Below, piece by piece: positions 14,780 to 24,361 of a stretch of DNA of 64,000 bases. Under the pieces are notes generated by a model that was given only the letters and a program-made list of their open reading frames with translations, searched no databases and was not told where the DNA came from. Within the stretch, counting starts at the first letter, position 1; every line of letters begins with the position of its first letter. The stretch lies in contig CP070652.1 in NCBI GenBank assembly GCA_020354645.1, positions 3,721,645 to 3,785,644 on the forward strand, in the 5' to 3' direction. Made by a program: the position numbers and the translations under genes. Origin of the DNA: Deltaproteobacteria bacterium. GTDB taxonomy: Bacteria > Desulfobacterota > Desulfobacteria > Desulfobacterales > G020354645.

Positions 14780-17290
14780 CTATTTGGCCTCGGGCCCCAA
14801 CGGTTTAATAAAAATCAACAGCTCCGGCAACAACGTCAAAGCAGCAACGAGGGCGATTAACATTGCCAATCCCGTCAGCAGGCCGAAATATATGCTGGGA
14901 ATAAAATTGGATAGCGTCAGAATTGAAAACCCAATGATGATGGTCAGGGATGTAAAATAGAGCGCATTGCCGATACTCCCGTGGCAGCGATGCATGGCTT
15001 GAAGATAGTTCCGATCGACCTCGAACTCCTGTTTGAACCGGTGAATATAGTGAATTGAGTTATCCACGGCAATCCCGATACTGATGGCGGCAATGGTGAT
15101 GGTCATCATGTCGAGGGGAATATCGAGCCAGCCCATGACGCCCAAGACGACAGCGATGGATAATAGGTTTGGGAAAAGTGCAATTAACGCAATTTTGATG
15201 GATCTAAACAGGATTAAAAACATACCCATCAGCGCCAGTGATGTGATCCCCAGGGTCAGAATTTGTGAGTTGAAGAGACTTTGCAGCATATTGTTATACA
15301 AGACCAGCAAACCGGTTAGATGGACATTGTCCTTTTTTAACCCCGGTTGACTGCTTAAATCGTGCCGGATTTTGTTCAATAACGCGTTGCGGTTTAAGGT
15401 TTTTTCTGAATCCCTGACACGGACGGAAAAACGAATCTGATTGTTTTCCACGGATACATATGGTTTCAGTATCATGTTCTTAAATTCGTCAGGTATTTCA
15501 CTATACAGTAAGGCCAGCATAAAATTATCCAGCGGCTTGCCGTTGTTTATTTTTTCAGCAATTTTAAGCAGGCTTGCCAGCGACAGAACCTTGCCGGTTT
15601 CGATCAGATTTTCCAGATAATCATGAATTTTTGTAACCTGGGCCATCTTGTCGATCGTAAACCAGTATTTGGCATCGTCTTTGACCTGATCGAATTCATC
15701 AAACTCGGCAAATTCATCGTTTCTTTTATCGGCCGGTTCAGATGCAGGATGGGCAGAGGCTGTTTCGGATTCGCCGAGGTCAATGACGACATCCAGGGGT
15801 GTGGTGCCGCCCAGATGTTGATCAATGACCTTCATACCCTTGTAAATCTCGGTGTTATCTTTAAAGTAATCGATAAAGCTGTTCTCGACTTCCAGCCTTG
15901 AGATGCCGATCACACTGGCTACAAATGTCAAGCAACTTATAATCAGAATCATCAGGCCGTGGCCCTCTGTGAACCTGGCCAGCACGGCGGTCAGTGAAAA
16001 GAATGCTTTCCGTCTGTCCGGTGGGAGTCCCTTTCTCAACTGCAATAGTCCGGTCGGAAAAATCAAAAATGTCACGATTAATGAGACTACAATGCCGCCA
16101 ATCATCATCCAGCCAAAATTGATGACGGGCAATATATCGCAGAGCACCAGCGAGCCAAATCCGGCTATGGTCGTTAGAGCGGCGTACAGGCAGGGTTTAA
16201 ATTTTAAACGGACCGTATCGAGAATGAGCTTGCGTTGCTCGGTTTCCGGGCGGTTGCAATGGAGCTCGCGATAGCGCACCACCAGATGGATTGCTATTGC
16301 CATGGTGATGATCAGCTGCAAGGATATAAAGTTAGACGAAATCACCGTGACCTCCCAGCCAAACAGCCCGAGCAACCCGATCATGGAAATTGCTGAAAGC
16401 GCACAGCAGAGCATGGGCAATAAAATCCAACGTAATTTCTTGAAAATAATGGTTAGGGTTACAATCAGAAAAAACAATACCCCGAGACCGAAGATCTTTA
16501 AATCGCTTTTAATGTAACTGATCAGATCATCTGCAATCATACTGATGCCGCCCAGGAAAAGTTCGGCGTCCTGGCGGTATTTGTCCATCACCGCTCGGAT
16601 TTCAGCAATTAAACGATGCCTGTCTCTTCTCATCTTGTCCCGGTGTTTTTGAAATTGCCGGGACACATCTTTGTATTCAGCAGACTCGGAGGCCGTCAGC
16701 CTGCCGGCAGCCTGCTTTGCCCTGAAATGGTTGCGGCGGGACAGTAAATTTCGATAGACATTTTCGATGGGCAAGTTGATCTGAAGGGCAGTAGTTCTGA
16801 GATCCGAACTAATGAGCAGGTTTTGGTAAAGCGGGCTGCTTCTGAGTTCAATTCCGGCTAGATTTTTGTCAACACTTTCTGATTCAAGCGTCCGTTTAGC
16901 ACCGGCCAATTCCTTTATTGGAACCGGGGGGCTTTCCAGCAGCGGGACATCCAAAATGGAAACGACTGAGGTTACTCCTTCAATTTGCCTTAGCTCGTCC
17001 CGCAGTCGGGCCAGTGTTTTCAGAGTCTTCTCTGAAAACAAATCATCTTTGGGGGCATAGGTCAGAAATAAATACTCATTTTGACCGTAGCGTGAATTGA
17101 TCAGGCGCGAGTAGCGCAAGTCTTCGTCATTTTCGAGGATCAGCGTCTCTGCCGACGCATCGAGTTTAAAATCCTTGGTCTTATAGGCAAGAAATGAAAC
17201 TACCACCAACAGGCAGATAATGACTCTTTTGGGGTGTTCAAGAATCAACAGGTCAAAATAACGTATCAACCGAGAATGTAGTTCTGTCAT
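14780..17290 (-). CDS. RND superfamily (MMPL/HpnN-like) lipid exporter
   Basis: Inner-membrane proton-driven transporter of 836 aa with two halves, each one TM, a large periplasmic domain and five TMs. First half: TM at about residues 18-36, periplasmic to about 265, then a TM bundle. Second half: TM near 440, periplasmic domain to about 665, then TMs ending at the C-terminus. The motif IGIAVDNSIHYIHRF near the end has the Asp of the proton relay seen in MMPL and HpnN-like pumps. It overlaps the stop of the mlaC-like gene by 4 nt (ATGA). Genes for MlaFEDB are absent here, so this pump may supply the energy for the MlaC/MlaA pair. Substrate inferred only. Confidence 0.85.
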   Translation of the reverse strand: MTELHSRLIRYFDLLILEHPKRVIICLLVVVSFLAYKTKDFKLDASAETLILENDEDLRYSRLINSRYGQNEYLFLTYAPKDDLFSEKTLKTLARLRDELRQIEGVTSVVSILDVPLLESPPVPIKELAGAKRTLESESVDKNLAGIELRSSPLYQNLLISSDLRTTALQINLPIENVYRNLLSRRNHFRAKQAAGRLTASESAEYKDVSRQFQKHRDKMRRDRHRLIAEIRAVMDKYRQDAELFLGGISMIADDLISYIKSDLKIFGLGVLFFLIVTLTIIFKKLRWILLPMLCCALSAISMIGLLGLFGWEVTVISSNFISLQLIITMAIAIHLVVRYRELHCNRPETEQRKLILDTVRLKFKPCLYAALTTIAGFGSLVLCDILPVINFGWMMIGGIVVSLIVTFLIFPTGLLQLRKGLPPDRRKAFFSLTAVLARFTEGHGLMILIISCLTFVASVIGISRLEVENSFIDYFKDNTEIYKGMKVIDQHLGGTTPLDVVIDLGESETASAHPASEPADKRNDEFAEFDEFDQVKDDAKYWFTIDKMAQVTKIHDYLENLIETGKVLSLASLLKIAEKINNGKPLDNFMLALLYSEIPDEFKNMILKPYVSVENNQIRFSVRVRDSEKTLNRNALLNKIRHDLSSQPGLKKDNVHLTGLLVLYNNMLQSLFNSQILTLGITSLALMGMFLILFRSIKIALIALFPNLLSIAVVLGVMGWLDIPLDMMTITIAAISIGIAVDNSIHYIHRFKQEFEVDRNYLQAMHRCHGSIGNALYFTSLTIIIGFSILTLSNFIPSIYFGLLTGLAMLIALVAALTLLPELLIFIKPLGPEAK

Positions 17291-17904
17291 ATTGATTGCT
17301 TTGGGTCAGTGGCAAGTGTCGAATCGGTTATTTCGCGGTTTTCCAGCTTGATGAGAAGGTCATCAATGGTACCTTTGCGCAGGACATGGTCGAATTGCGA
17401 CCGGTAGGTTACAATGAGACTGACACCCTCAACTTCGATATCATAGATCTTCCAGCCGTTTTTTGATTTGTAAAACTTGTATAACATGGAAAATTTGGTG
17501 TCTTTGGAGATCACTTCGGTTGGAATGTGGACTTTGTTGTTAACCTTAACAGACGACTTAAAAATGATTTTTTCGTCTGTATATTGGTTCATTTTGTCGA
17601 GATAGAAGTCCTTTAAGAGTTTGACAAAGAGATCCGTAAATTTTTTTTTCTTTTCTTCAGGTATATCCGGCCAATGCTTTTTACCCAGGGTAAGTTTGGC
17701 CATCAGCGAAAAATCAAAAATCGGCGTGACAATTTCGCTGACTTCTTTTTTCTTTGCCTGCTGTTCAAGGTCCTTGTTTGCCAGCACGGACATGACAGCC
17801 TCAATCTTGCTTTTCAATAATTCTTCAGCTGTATATTGATCATCCGCCAGGACTGAAACGGTTGAAATTAACGTAAACAACATCAAATACCCGAAGCTCT
17901 TCAT
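17287..17904 (-). CDS. MlaC/HpnM-like periplasmic lipid-binding protein
   Basis: 205 aa with a cleavable signal peptide (MKSFGYLMLFTLISTVSVLA) followed by the Ttg2/MlaC fold: helical first half with VTPIFDFSLMAKLTLGKKHW, then alternating strands ending in GWKIYDIEVEGVSLIVTYR, the family C-terminal signature. Proteins of this type shuttle phospholipids (MlaC) or hopanoids (HpnM). It is the first gene of the operon with the RND pump and MlaA. The HpnM-HpnN pairing argues for a hydrophobic-lipid route that does not need the MCE/ABC complex. Confidence 0.85.
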   Translation of the reverse strand: MKSFGYLMLFTLISTVSVLADDQYTAEELLKSKIEAVMSVLANKDLEQQAKKKEVSEIVTPIFDFSLMAKLTLGKKHWPDIPEEKKKKFTDLFVKLLKDFYLDKMNQYTDEKIIFKSSVKVNNKVHIPTEVISKDTKFSMLYKFYKSKNGWKIYDIEVEGVSLIVTYRSQFDHVLRKGTIDDLLIKLENREITDSTLATDPKQSI

Positions 17905-18190
17905 TTACTTTTCCCTAACGTCTTGTAAGTTGATGGTGCAGACAATTCCTGATATATAATGCTTTTGACTGACAATGGCAAATGTGATCATTGAAAAATA
18001 TCGTAAAAGTATAGTCAAACGATACTAAAGGTGTCAATAAATTAAGGCCTTTTAAAAATAGGTCAACCGGCAAGAGGCGGGTTTCCGGGCGACTGCCGCT
18101 GCCGGGTGTAAATAATTCAGGGGGCGGGGCAATATTTTCATGCCCTGCAAACCCACTGAAACCAGTTGGTGCCTCTGGTCTTGAGGTCTT

Positions 18191-20065
18191 ATGATCAGCG
18201 TTGACAATCTTACAAAAAGTTTCGGCAGCCATGTTCTCTTTGAGCGGGCAAGTTTTAAGCTTAATGCCCGCGAAAGGCTGGGGCTCGTCGGAAGAAACGG
18301 TCACGGTAAAACGACGCTTTTGCGGCTGATCGCCGGCGAAGAGCTACCTGATTCGGGAACTGTAATAATGCCCAGGCACTATCGCATCGGCTACGTTCGC
18401 CAGCGACTGGCATTTACCCGAAACACTATCCTGGATGAGGGAATGACCGGGTTGCCGGATCAGGAAGTTGGTCATTATTGGAAAGTTGAGAAGATACTCG
18501 CCGGTCTGGGGTTTTCCAGCAGTGATTTGCAGCGTCATCCAAAAGAGTTTTCCGGGGGATACCAGGTGCGTCTGAACCTGGCCAAAGTACTGGTATCCGA
18601 TCCTGATCTCCTTTTGTTGGACGAACCGACCAATTATTTGGACATTAATGCCATCCGCTGGATCGAGCGTTTCTTGAACACCTGGCCCCGTGAGGTCATG
18701 CTGATAACCCACGACAGAAGTTTTATGGATAAAGTCGTGACCCACACCATCGGTATTCATCGCAAAAAACTGCGCAAGGTAACGGGGGGTACTGAAAAAT
18801 ACTATTCTCAGATCGCTCAGGATGAAGAAATTTATGAAAAAACCCGTATCAACGATGAACGCCGTCGAAAGGAAATCGAACAATTTATTGACCGTTTCAG
18901 GGCCAAGGCCAGATTGGCCAATCTTGTGCAATCCCGTGTCAAACAATTGTCGAAAATGAAGAAGCACCAGAAGCTTGAAAAAATCAAGACCCTCGACTTT
19001 TACTTTCGAAGCCTGCCTTTTCCGGGTAAACATCCCTTGACTATTCGTAATATTTTTTTTGCTTATAATCGACGCCATCCTATCATTAAGGATTTCAGCT
19101 TCACACTTAATGCCGGGGACCGAGTCTGTGTTATCGGAAAAAACGGCAAGGGCAAAACAACGCTGCTAAAACTCCTGGCATGTGTGCTGCAACCGCAGCA
19201 GGGCCAAATTACATATAACCCCAATGTTACCATGGGCTTTTTTGAACAGACCAATATTAAAAGCCTGGTGGATGAGCGAACGGTGGCAGAAGAAATCCTG
19301 TATGCGAGCCCTGCACTTGACAAGCGCCTCGCCCGGAATATTTGTGGTGCCATGATGTTCAGCGGTGATGAGGCCTTGAAGAAAATCAGCGTGCTCTCGG
19401 GGGGAGAAAAAAGCCGGGTCATGCTCGGCAAGATTCTGGTCACCCCGCTAAACCTCTTGATTCTTGATGAACCTACAAACCATCTTGACCTGGAATCATG
19501 CGACGCCCTGCTTGCGGCGCTTGATAGTTTCGAAGGCACGATCGTCATGGTAACCCATAATGAAATGTTTCTTCACGCCCTGGCGAATCGTCTGATCGTC
19601 TTCCAAAACGACGGCATAAACGCTTACGCAGGAAGTTACCAGCATTTCCTGGATAAAGATGGTTGGTATGAGGAGCGAATTGCCGTTGAAGCTTCTCAAA
19701 AAGAAATGTCCAAAGATCCCATTAAATTGAATAAAAAAGAAATCAGGCGCCAGCGTTCGGAAATCGTTATTGAACGGGGTAAGGTTTTGAAACCGCTTAA
19801 ACGGCAAATTACCCGTATCGAAAACGATATCGACAGACATGAAAAAGAACTATCTGAACGCAACAGGGAAATGCAAACAGCAACTTTGGACCGGGACGGA
19901 AAAAGAATCGCTGAACTCGCTCAGGCTATTCACCGCAACCAATCCGCAATTGATCGTCTTTTGGATGAACTTGAAATAGCCAGTGCGAATTACGACAAAA
20001 AGAAGTCAGAGTTTGAAAAAATGCTTGGAAAGCTGGATTTCAGGCCTGTTCAGACTGCCCGATAG
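18191..20065 (+). CDS. ABC-F family ATPase
   Basis: Soluble protein with two ABC domains in one chain and no membrane segments, typical of translation-associated ABC-F factors. Domain 1: Walker A GRNGHGKTTLL near residue 35, signature FSGGYQVRLNLAKVL, Walker B LLLLDEPTNYLD. The interdomain linker is a Lys/Arg-rich helical segment. Domain 2: GKNGKGKTTLL, LSGGEKSRVMLGKIL, LLILDEPTNHLD. A C-terminal coiled coil (about 545-615) follows, as in Uup/YheS-like proteins. The linker and coiled coil favour a Uup/YheS-type role over drug resistance. Divergent from the mlaC-like gene, which is 286 bp away. Confidence 0.9.
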   Translation: MISVDNLTKSFGSHVLFERASFKLNARERLGLVGRNGHGKTTLLRLIAGEELPDSGTVIMPRHYRIGYVRQRLAFTRNTILDEGMTGLPDQEVGHYWKVEKILAGLGFSSSDLQRHPKEFSGGYQVRLNLAKVLVSDPDLLLLDEPTNYLDINAIRWIERFLNTWPREVMLITHDRSFMDKVVTHTIGIHRKKLRKVTGGTEKYYSQIAQDEEIYEKTRINDERRRKEIEQFIDRFRAKARLANLVQSRVKQLSKMKKHQKLEKIKTLDFYFRSLPFPGKHPLTIRNIFFAYNRRHPIIKDFSFTLNAGDRVCVIGKNGKGKTTLLKLLACVLQPQQGQITYNPNVTMGFFEQTNIKSLVDERTVAEEILYASPALDKRLARNICGAMMFSGDEALKKISVLSGGEKSRVMLGKILVTPLNLLILDEPTNHLDLESCDALLAALDSFEGTIVMVTHNEMFLHALANRLIVFQNDGINAYAGSYQHFLDKDGWYEERIAVEASQKEMSKDPIKLNKKEIRRQRSEIVIERGKVLKPLKRQITRIENDIDRHEKELSERNREMQTATLDRDGKRIAELAQAIHRNQSAIDRLLDELEIASANYDKKKSEFEKMLGKLDFRPVQTAR

Positions 20066-20083
20066 CAGGCAAACGTTTAACTT

Positions 20084-20101
20084 CCCGCCCTAAAGGGCGG
20101 G
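20084..20101. repeat. Perfect hairpin, IS200/IS605-end-like
   Basis: CCCGCCCT, AA, AGGGCGGG: an 8-bp perfect stem with a 2-nt loop, just after the ABC-F stop. Read on the minus strand it gives GCCCCGCCCTTTAGGGCGGG, resembling right-end hairpins of IS200/IS605 elements. No transposase is adjacent, and no T-run follows on the plus strand, so it is not a canonical terminator. Confidence 0.4.
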
Positions 20102-20126
20102 GCTTGCAGAGAAGCGAACCGGTCAA
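20099..20126 (+). repeat. 28-bp dispersed motif, copy 1
   Basis: GGGGCTTGCAGAGAAGCGAA continuing to CCGGTCAA. It matches 57368-57395 on the opposite strand at 26 of 28 positions. Sits directly after the hairpin. Confidence 0.6.
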
Positions 20127-20165
20127 TTCAGTTGCACCGCAGCCTGCGACGAGCTCAGCCGAGTC

Positions 20166-20243
20166 GAATGTCGAATAAGGAATGATGAATGTAGAAGGAA
20201 AAAAAATCATCATTCGAAATTCCTTGTTCGTTATTCGATATTC
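20166..20243. repeat. Imperfect inverted repeat
   Basis: GAATGTCGAATAAGGAAT with GATGAATG on the left mirrors CATCATTC...ATTCCTTGTTCG followed by TTATTCGATATTC on the right. It can form a long imperfect hairpin. Non-coding; role unknown. Confidence 0.55.
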
Positions 20244-20750
20244 AATACCCTAAAACTGTTTGCCTGCCAGGCCTAAAACGGCAACTCCCTTCCATTTTGC
20301 TGCTTGCCGGCACAATATTCGGTGTCCCACAAAATTCGGCATATATTTAGCGAATCACTCTACCGCCGTCGCCTGTTCCAATAGACACGTCAACTGCCCA
20401 CCCAAGCGCATTTTTTCCGTCAAATAGTAATACAATATATATCAATAAAATTATTTCCCCCCGCTAATCATGTGATTAAGAAATAAATGTCATACATTTT
20501 ATGTCACAAAATACATATAATTGGGAAATTATTTTCCCACCTATCAGTATTGATGAAAATAAGGATGCCTTTAATTATCTATGTTTATTCGATTTATTAT
20601 CATTTCATACATCTGGCATCTATTTTGCTCAACGATTAAAATGCAAAATGATTTCAGTTGTTTGTAGTTATATGTAATACATTGTTTGACCCTCCTTATC
20701 TTGTAAGAACTTAAAATGAAATACCAACCAGTGCTTATGGGGAGTAAAAA

Positions 20751-22694
20751 ATGAGATTTCTACCAAAATGGCCAAGGGCAGATATTTCGCTCCATCTACG
20801 CACCAAATTTCTGATCGGAATTATCGTTTTAGAATGCCTGATAATGACGGGTACTATTCTGGTTGTCGAACGCCAGATGCGGGCGTCTATTCTGGATGAA
20901 TTTGTAAAACTTGGTATTGCCATCAGCAAGAACTTATCTGCAGTAAATGCGAATTTTGTGACGACTTACAACTATGTGGGAATCGAACAAAACGTGGCCA
21001 AAGCGGTTAAAGATAATAATTTAGCTTATGCGCTGATTGAATTTTTTGATGGAGACATTGCCGCCTACATCGGCAAAGATGATATTAAACGGGAAGTGAT
21101 AAAAAATAAGACTGAAGGCCACGCTTTCAGGGATAAAGACATACTGGTCCGATATTTAAAATTTAATAATTCCGAGTCGCAAATATGCGATCTTGCGTCT
21201 CCCATTATCGTTCGTGACAAACAGTGGGCTACGGTTCGGGTGGGGTTATCACTCGAAAATATTCAATCAACGATTGGAAGCACCCGAAAGGCGTTGGGAA
21301 TTTTAGGGCTGGTTGCCCTCGCGCTAGGCTGTTTAATATCGGTTCTGTTTGCCAGTCGAATTACACGCCCTGTCGCCAGCCTGGTAAACGATGTTGAAGC
21401 AATTTCAAAAGGCGATTACGGACAGGAAATAAGTATAAATACGCATGATGAAATTGCGTATTTGGCGCAAAGATTCGGCACGATGAAGGAGTCCTTAAAA
21501 GAAAATATTCAACTGCTGAAGGATTCCAACAGAGAGCTGTCAAATACAAACCACCGTCTGCAAGGCCTGTTTAAAGCAAGCCAGGCCATGAACTCGTTTA
21601 AAAACCAGGATAGACTCTATGATTTAATTTTGGATACCGCACTGATGGCAAATGAAGCCTATGGCGCCTCGCTGGTCTTGGTTGAACCGGAATCAGCTGT
21701 GCGGGTCGTTGCCAGCATTGTCAAAAAAACGAAAAACAACACCCAAAAAGATGTCTACCAAAAGCTTTTACAAGAACAACCTTTCTTATATCAAGCCTAT
21801 TCGATCGATTCGAGTCTCGGATCCTTCGCGTTTAAATTAGAATATCTGGAAAATACTCCTTTTTTCAGAACCTGCATGGCAACCTACCCGGATCTTGAAA
21901 TTCTTTCCCTTCCCCTCGGTTCTTCGGAAAATATAACCGGATATATCAATTTGCTCAGAGACAAAAAAGGCCGTCTCAACACATCAGAAATGCAAACGCT
22001 TATCGTGTTGGCAAGTCAGACGACAACCTCCATTGAAAACAATTCTCTATTTGTTCAACTGAAACGCGCATATTTTAGCTCCATTAAATCCTTAGCCAAG
22101 ACCTTGGAGCTTAAAGATGAATACACCCATGGGCATGCAGAGCGCGTTGCAGAAATCTGTAAAAAGATTGGAGAAAAATTGGATATGGCCAAAGATGCAC
22201 TAAAGGTAATGTACAATGCCGCCCTTTTGCATGACATCGGCAAGATTGGTGTGTTGGAAAGCATTCTCAATAAGAAGTCACGGCTAAATTCTGAAGAATA
22301 CCAGATGATTAAAAAGCACCCCAGATTTGGGGAAGAAATTCTGAGACCTATTTTTAATCTTGAAAAAGAAAGAAATATCGTGCGTCACCATCACGAAAGA
22401 GAAGATGGACGTGGTTATCCTGATAGACTTGACGGCATTCAACTCTCACTCCCGGAGAAAATCATTATTGTCGCTGATGCCTTCGATGCCATGAACTCGA
22501 AGCGAAGCTATCGGGACGCTTTTGATCAGGAAACCATAACAGCGGAGTTGAAAGCAAACAAAGGTAAACAGTTTGATCATCAGGTGGTCGATGCCTTTCT
22601 TGAAATTTATTTGGCAGAAGTGAACAGCAGTGATGCTGATCAGTGCGTTATCTCATTCCCAAACTTTTCGGCAAATAAAGTGTTTATCAACTAA
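20751..22694 (+). CDS. Membrane HD-GYP cyclic-di-GMP phosphodiesterase with HAMP and GAF-like domains
   Basis: 647-residue sensor enzyme. TM1 is at about residues 21-41, an extracytoplasmic sensor follows to about 180, TM2 near 185-205, then HAMP (SRITRPVASLVNDVEAISKGDY), a coiled segment, a GAF-like domain (about 275-440) and an HD-GYP domain. The metal-binding HDIGK is near residue 493 and RHHHEREDGRGYP near 546-554, so the phosphodiesterase motif is complete. It should hydrolyse c-di-GMP in response to an external signal. The next gene, a solute-binding protein, begins 18 nt downstream, suggesting the sensor may read a ligand delivered by that protein. Confidence 0.92.
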   Translation: MRFLPKWPRADISLHLRTKFLIGIIVLECLIMTGTILVVERQMRASILDEFVKLGIAISKNLSAVNANFVTTYNYVGIEQNVAKAVKDNNLAYALIEFFDGDIAAYIGKDDIKREVIKNKTEGHAFRDKDILVRYLKFNNSESQICDLASPIIVRDKQWATVRVGLSLENIQSTIGSTRKALGILGLVALALGCLISVLFASRITRPVASLVNDVEAISKGDYGQEISINTHDEIAYLAQRFGTMKESLKENIQLLKDSNRELSNTNHRLQGLFKASQAMNSFKNQDRLYDLILDTALMANEAYGASLVLVEPESAVRVVASIVKKTKNNTQKDVYQKLLQEQPFLYQAYSIDSSLGSFAFKLEYLENTPFFRTCMATYPDLEILSLPLGSSENITGYINLLRDKKGRLNTSEMQTLIVLASQTTTSIENNSLFVQLKRAYFSSIKSLAKTLELKDEYTHGHAERVAEICKKIGEKLDMAKDALKVMYNAALLHDIGKIGVLESILNKKSRLNSEEYQMIKKHPRFGEEILRPIFNLEKERNIVRHHHEREDGRGYPDRLDGIQLSLPEKIIIVADAFDAMNSKRSYRDAFDQETITAELKANKGKQFDHQVVDAFLEIYLAEVNSSDADQCVISFPNFSANKVFIN

Positions 22695-22712
22695 ATACAA
22701 AATGGAGGTTTT

Positions 22713-24350
22713 ATGACTGACCGCATTCAACATTCTCCGAATTTCCGGTTATGGAGAATCATTGTTTTGATTGTAATGCTGGTAACCGTCATCTATCCAG
22801 GTTGGGGGGCATCACAGTCTAATGCCCGCTACGGCGGAAAGTACAATATCCCGCTTTCCAGCGAGCCCGAATCGCTGGATCCTGCGTTTATTACAGACAT
22901 ATATTCGGTTACGGTTGCCAACAGTCTTTTTGATGGATTGGTAGAGTTTGATAAAGATCTCAATATCGTGCCGGCCATTGCGGAATTATGGAAAATATCC
23001 CGGAACCGCCGGTTATATACCTTCCAACTGCGGCAAGGTGTTAAATTTCACAATGGTCGCGAAGTTACTGCTGAGGATTTTGTCTTTTCCTTTTCGCGCA
23101 TTCTACAGCCGGACACCCACTCCCCGGTGGCTTCCCTGTTTTTGAACATAGAGGGGGCAAAAGCGTTCCATGAGGGAAAAAACACTGAGGTTAAAGGACT
23201 GCAGGCCCTGGATCGCTACACGCTGAAAATAGAACTGGAGCAGCCATTTGCGCCTTTTTTATCTATTTTGGCAATGATCAATGCCAAGGTAATTCCGAAA
23301 GAAGCGCTGGATGCTGATTTTTCCAGGAATCCCGTAGGAACGGGCCCCTTTAAATTCAACAACTGGAATCCCGGCAAAGAAATTATTCTTACTGCCAATG
23401 ATGCGTACAATTTAGGGCGCCCATATTTGGATACGCTATATTTTCAAATCTATCCCAACATCGAATGGGAAAAGGTTTTTGCTGATTTTGAAAGAGGTTT
23501 TCTTGATCAATCCATTATTCCCAGCAACAGATACGATTCGATCACCTCGGGTCGCCGCTATCAAAAACGGTATAATTTAGTCAGTAAACCGACACTCAAC
23601 CTTGTATATATCGGCATGAACTGTCGTCAGAAACCTCTTGACGACGTCAGGGTACGTCAAGCTATGACCATGGCTGTCGATATAACAACGATTGTCACAA
23701 AGATTACAAAACGGGGAAGCATTCCTGCCAAGGGAATATTGCCACCCGGCATCGCAGGATTTGATCCGGAGTTTCAAGGATACGGGTACAACAGAGTTCG
23801 AGCACGAAAACTTCTGGCTGAGGCTGGATATCAGGGCGGCAACGGTATCCCCCCCCTTGAAATCTGGACGGTATCGAAAGCGGAGAGCGTGCAAAAGGAA
23901 TTGATGGCTTATAAAAATTACCTGGCAGATATCGGGATCCAAATTATCCCCAAAGTAGCTGATAGTTGGAAACATTTTATCAAACTCATCAATGAAAAAC
24001 GCGTGCCGCTTTACTATGCAGCCTGGTATGCGGACTATCCGGATCCCGACAATTTTCTTTATGTTCTCTGCCATTCGAAAAGCCGGACCAACCGCATGGG
24101 ATATCAGAATTCAGAAATTGATCACTTGTTGGAGTCGGCACGCCAAGAGGTCGATTACATGAAGCGAATCGAAACCTACCGTGAAGTTCAGAAACGCGTA
24201 ATGGAAGAGGCACCCTTGATAGCCCAACATGTGAACAGTTTTAATTATCTGTTTCAGCCCTGGGTAAAAGGCATTGAGGTCAGCTATCTCGGTGCGGCTT
24301 ACATACCATTTCGTAAGATTTGGATTGACTATCTGGAAGTTGCAAAATGA
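22713..24350 (+). CDS. Family 5 extracellular solute-binding protein (peptide type)
   Basis: 545-residue periplasmic binding protein. An N-terminal hydrophobic segment (about residues 14-33) is a signal peptide. The SBP_bac_5 fold starts at YNIPLSSEPESLDPAF, with the DxLVEFDKDLNIVPAIAE block and GVKFHNGREVTAEDFVFSF following, then a late ILPPGIAGFDPEFQGYGYNR stretch. No permease or ATPase genes lie beside it, unusual for this class, so it may act as a sensory ligand-binding partner of the adjacent HD-GYP protein (inference). It shares 4 nt with a possible ATGA start of the next gene; GGAGG precedes its own ATG. Confidence 0.88.
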   Translation: MTDRIQHSPNFRLWRIIVLIVMLVTVIYPGWGASQSNARYGGKYNIPLSSEPESLDPAFITDIYSVTVANSLFDGLVEFDKDLNIVPAIAELWKISRNRRLYTFQLRQGVKFHNGREVTAEDFVFSFSRILQPDTHSPVASLFLNIEGAKAFHEGKNTEVKGLQALDRYTLKIELEQPFAPFLSILAMINAKVIPKEALDADFSRNPVGTGPFKFNNWNPGKEIILTANDAYNLGRPYLDTLYFQIYPNIEWEKVFADFERGFLDQSIIPSNRYDSITSGRRYQKRYNLVSKPTLNLVYIGMNCRQKPLDDVRVRQAMTMAVDITTIVTKITKRGSIPAKGILPPGIAGFDPEFQGYGYNRVRARKLLAEAGYQGGNGIPPLEIWTVSKAESVQKELMAYKNYLADIGIQIIPKVADSWKHFIKLINEKRVPLYYAAWYADYPDPDNFLYVLCHSKSRTNRMGYQNSEIDHLLESARQEVDYMKRIETYREVQKRVMEEAPLIAQHVNSFNYLFQPWVKGIEVSYLGAAYIPFRKIWIDYLEVAK

Positions 24351-24361
24351 AAAGGAGAGCT

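Larger units (their letters stand above)
20066..20750. other. Long intergenic region, no gene
   Basis: 685 bp without a credible ORF. It contains a perfect hairpin (20084-20101), a dispersed 28-bp motif (20099-20126), and an imperfect inverted repeat (20166-20243). The stretch 20340-20720 is very AT-rich and probably holds the promoter for the HD-GYP gene, but I see no clean -35/-10 pair. Confidence 0.6.

Noticed and set aside
17915..18304. ORF antisense across the ABC-F start
   Set aside because: No similarity to a known family; overlaps the Walker A region of the ABC-F gene.
18344..19078. Long antisense ORF (244 aa) opposite the ABC-F gene
   Set aside because: Shadow of a high-confidence gene; no family resemblance and no SD.
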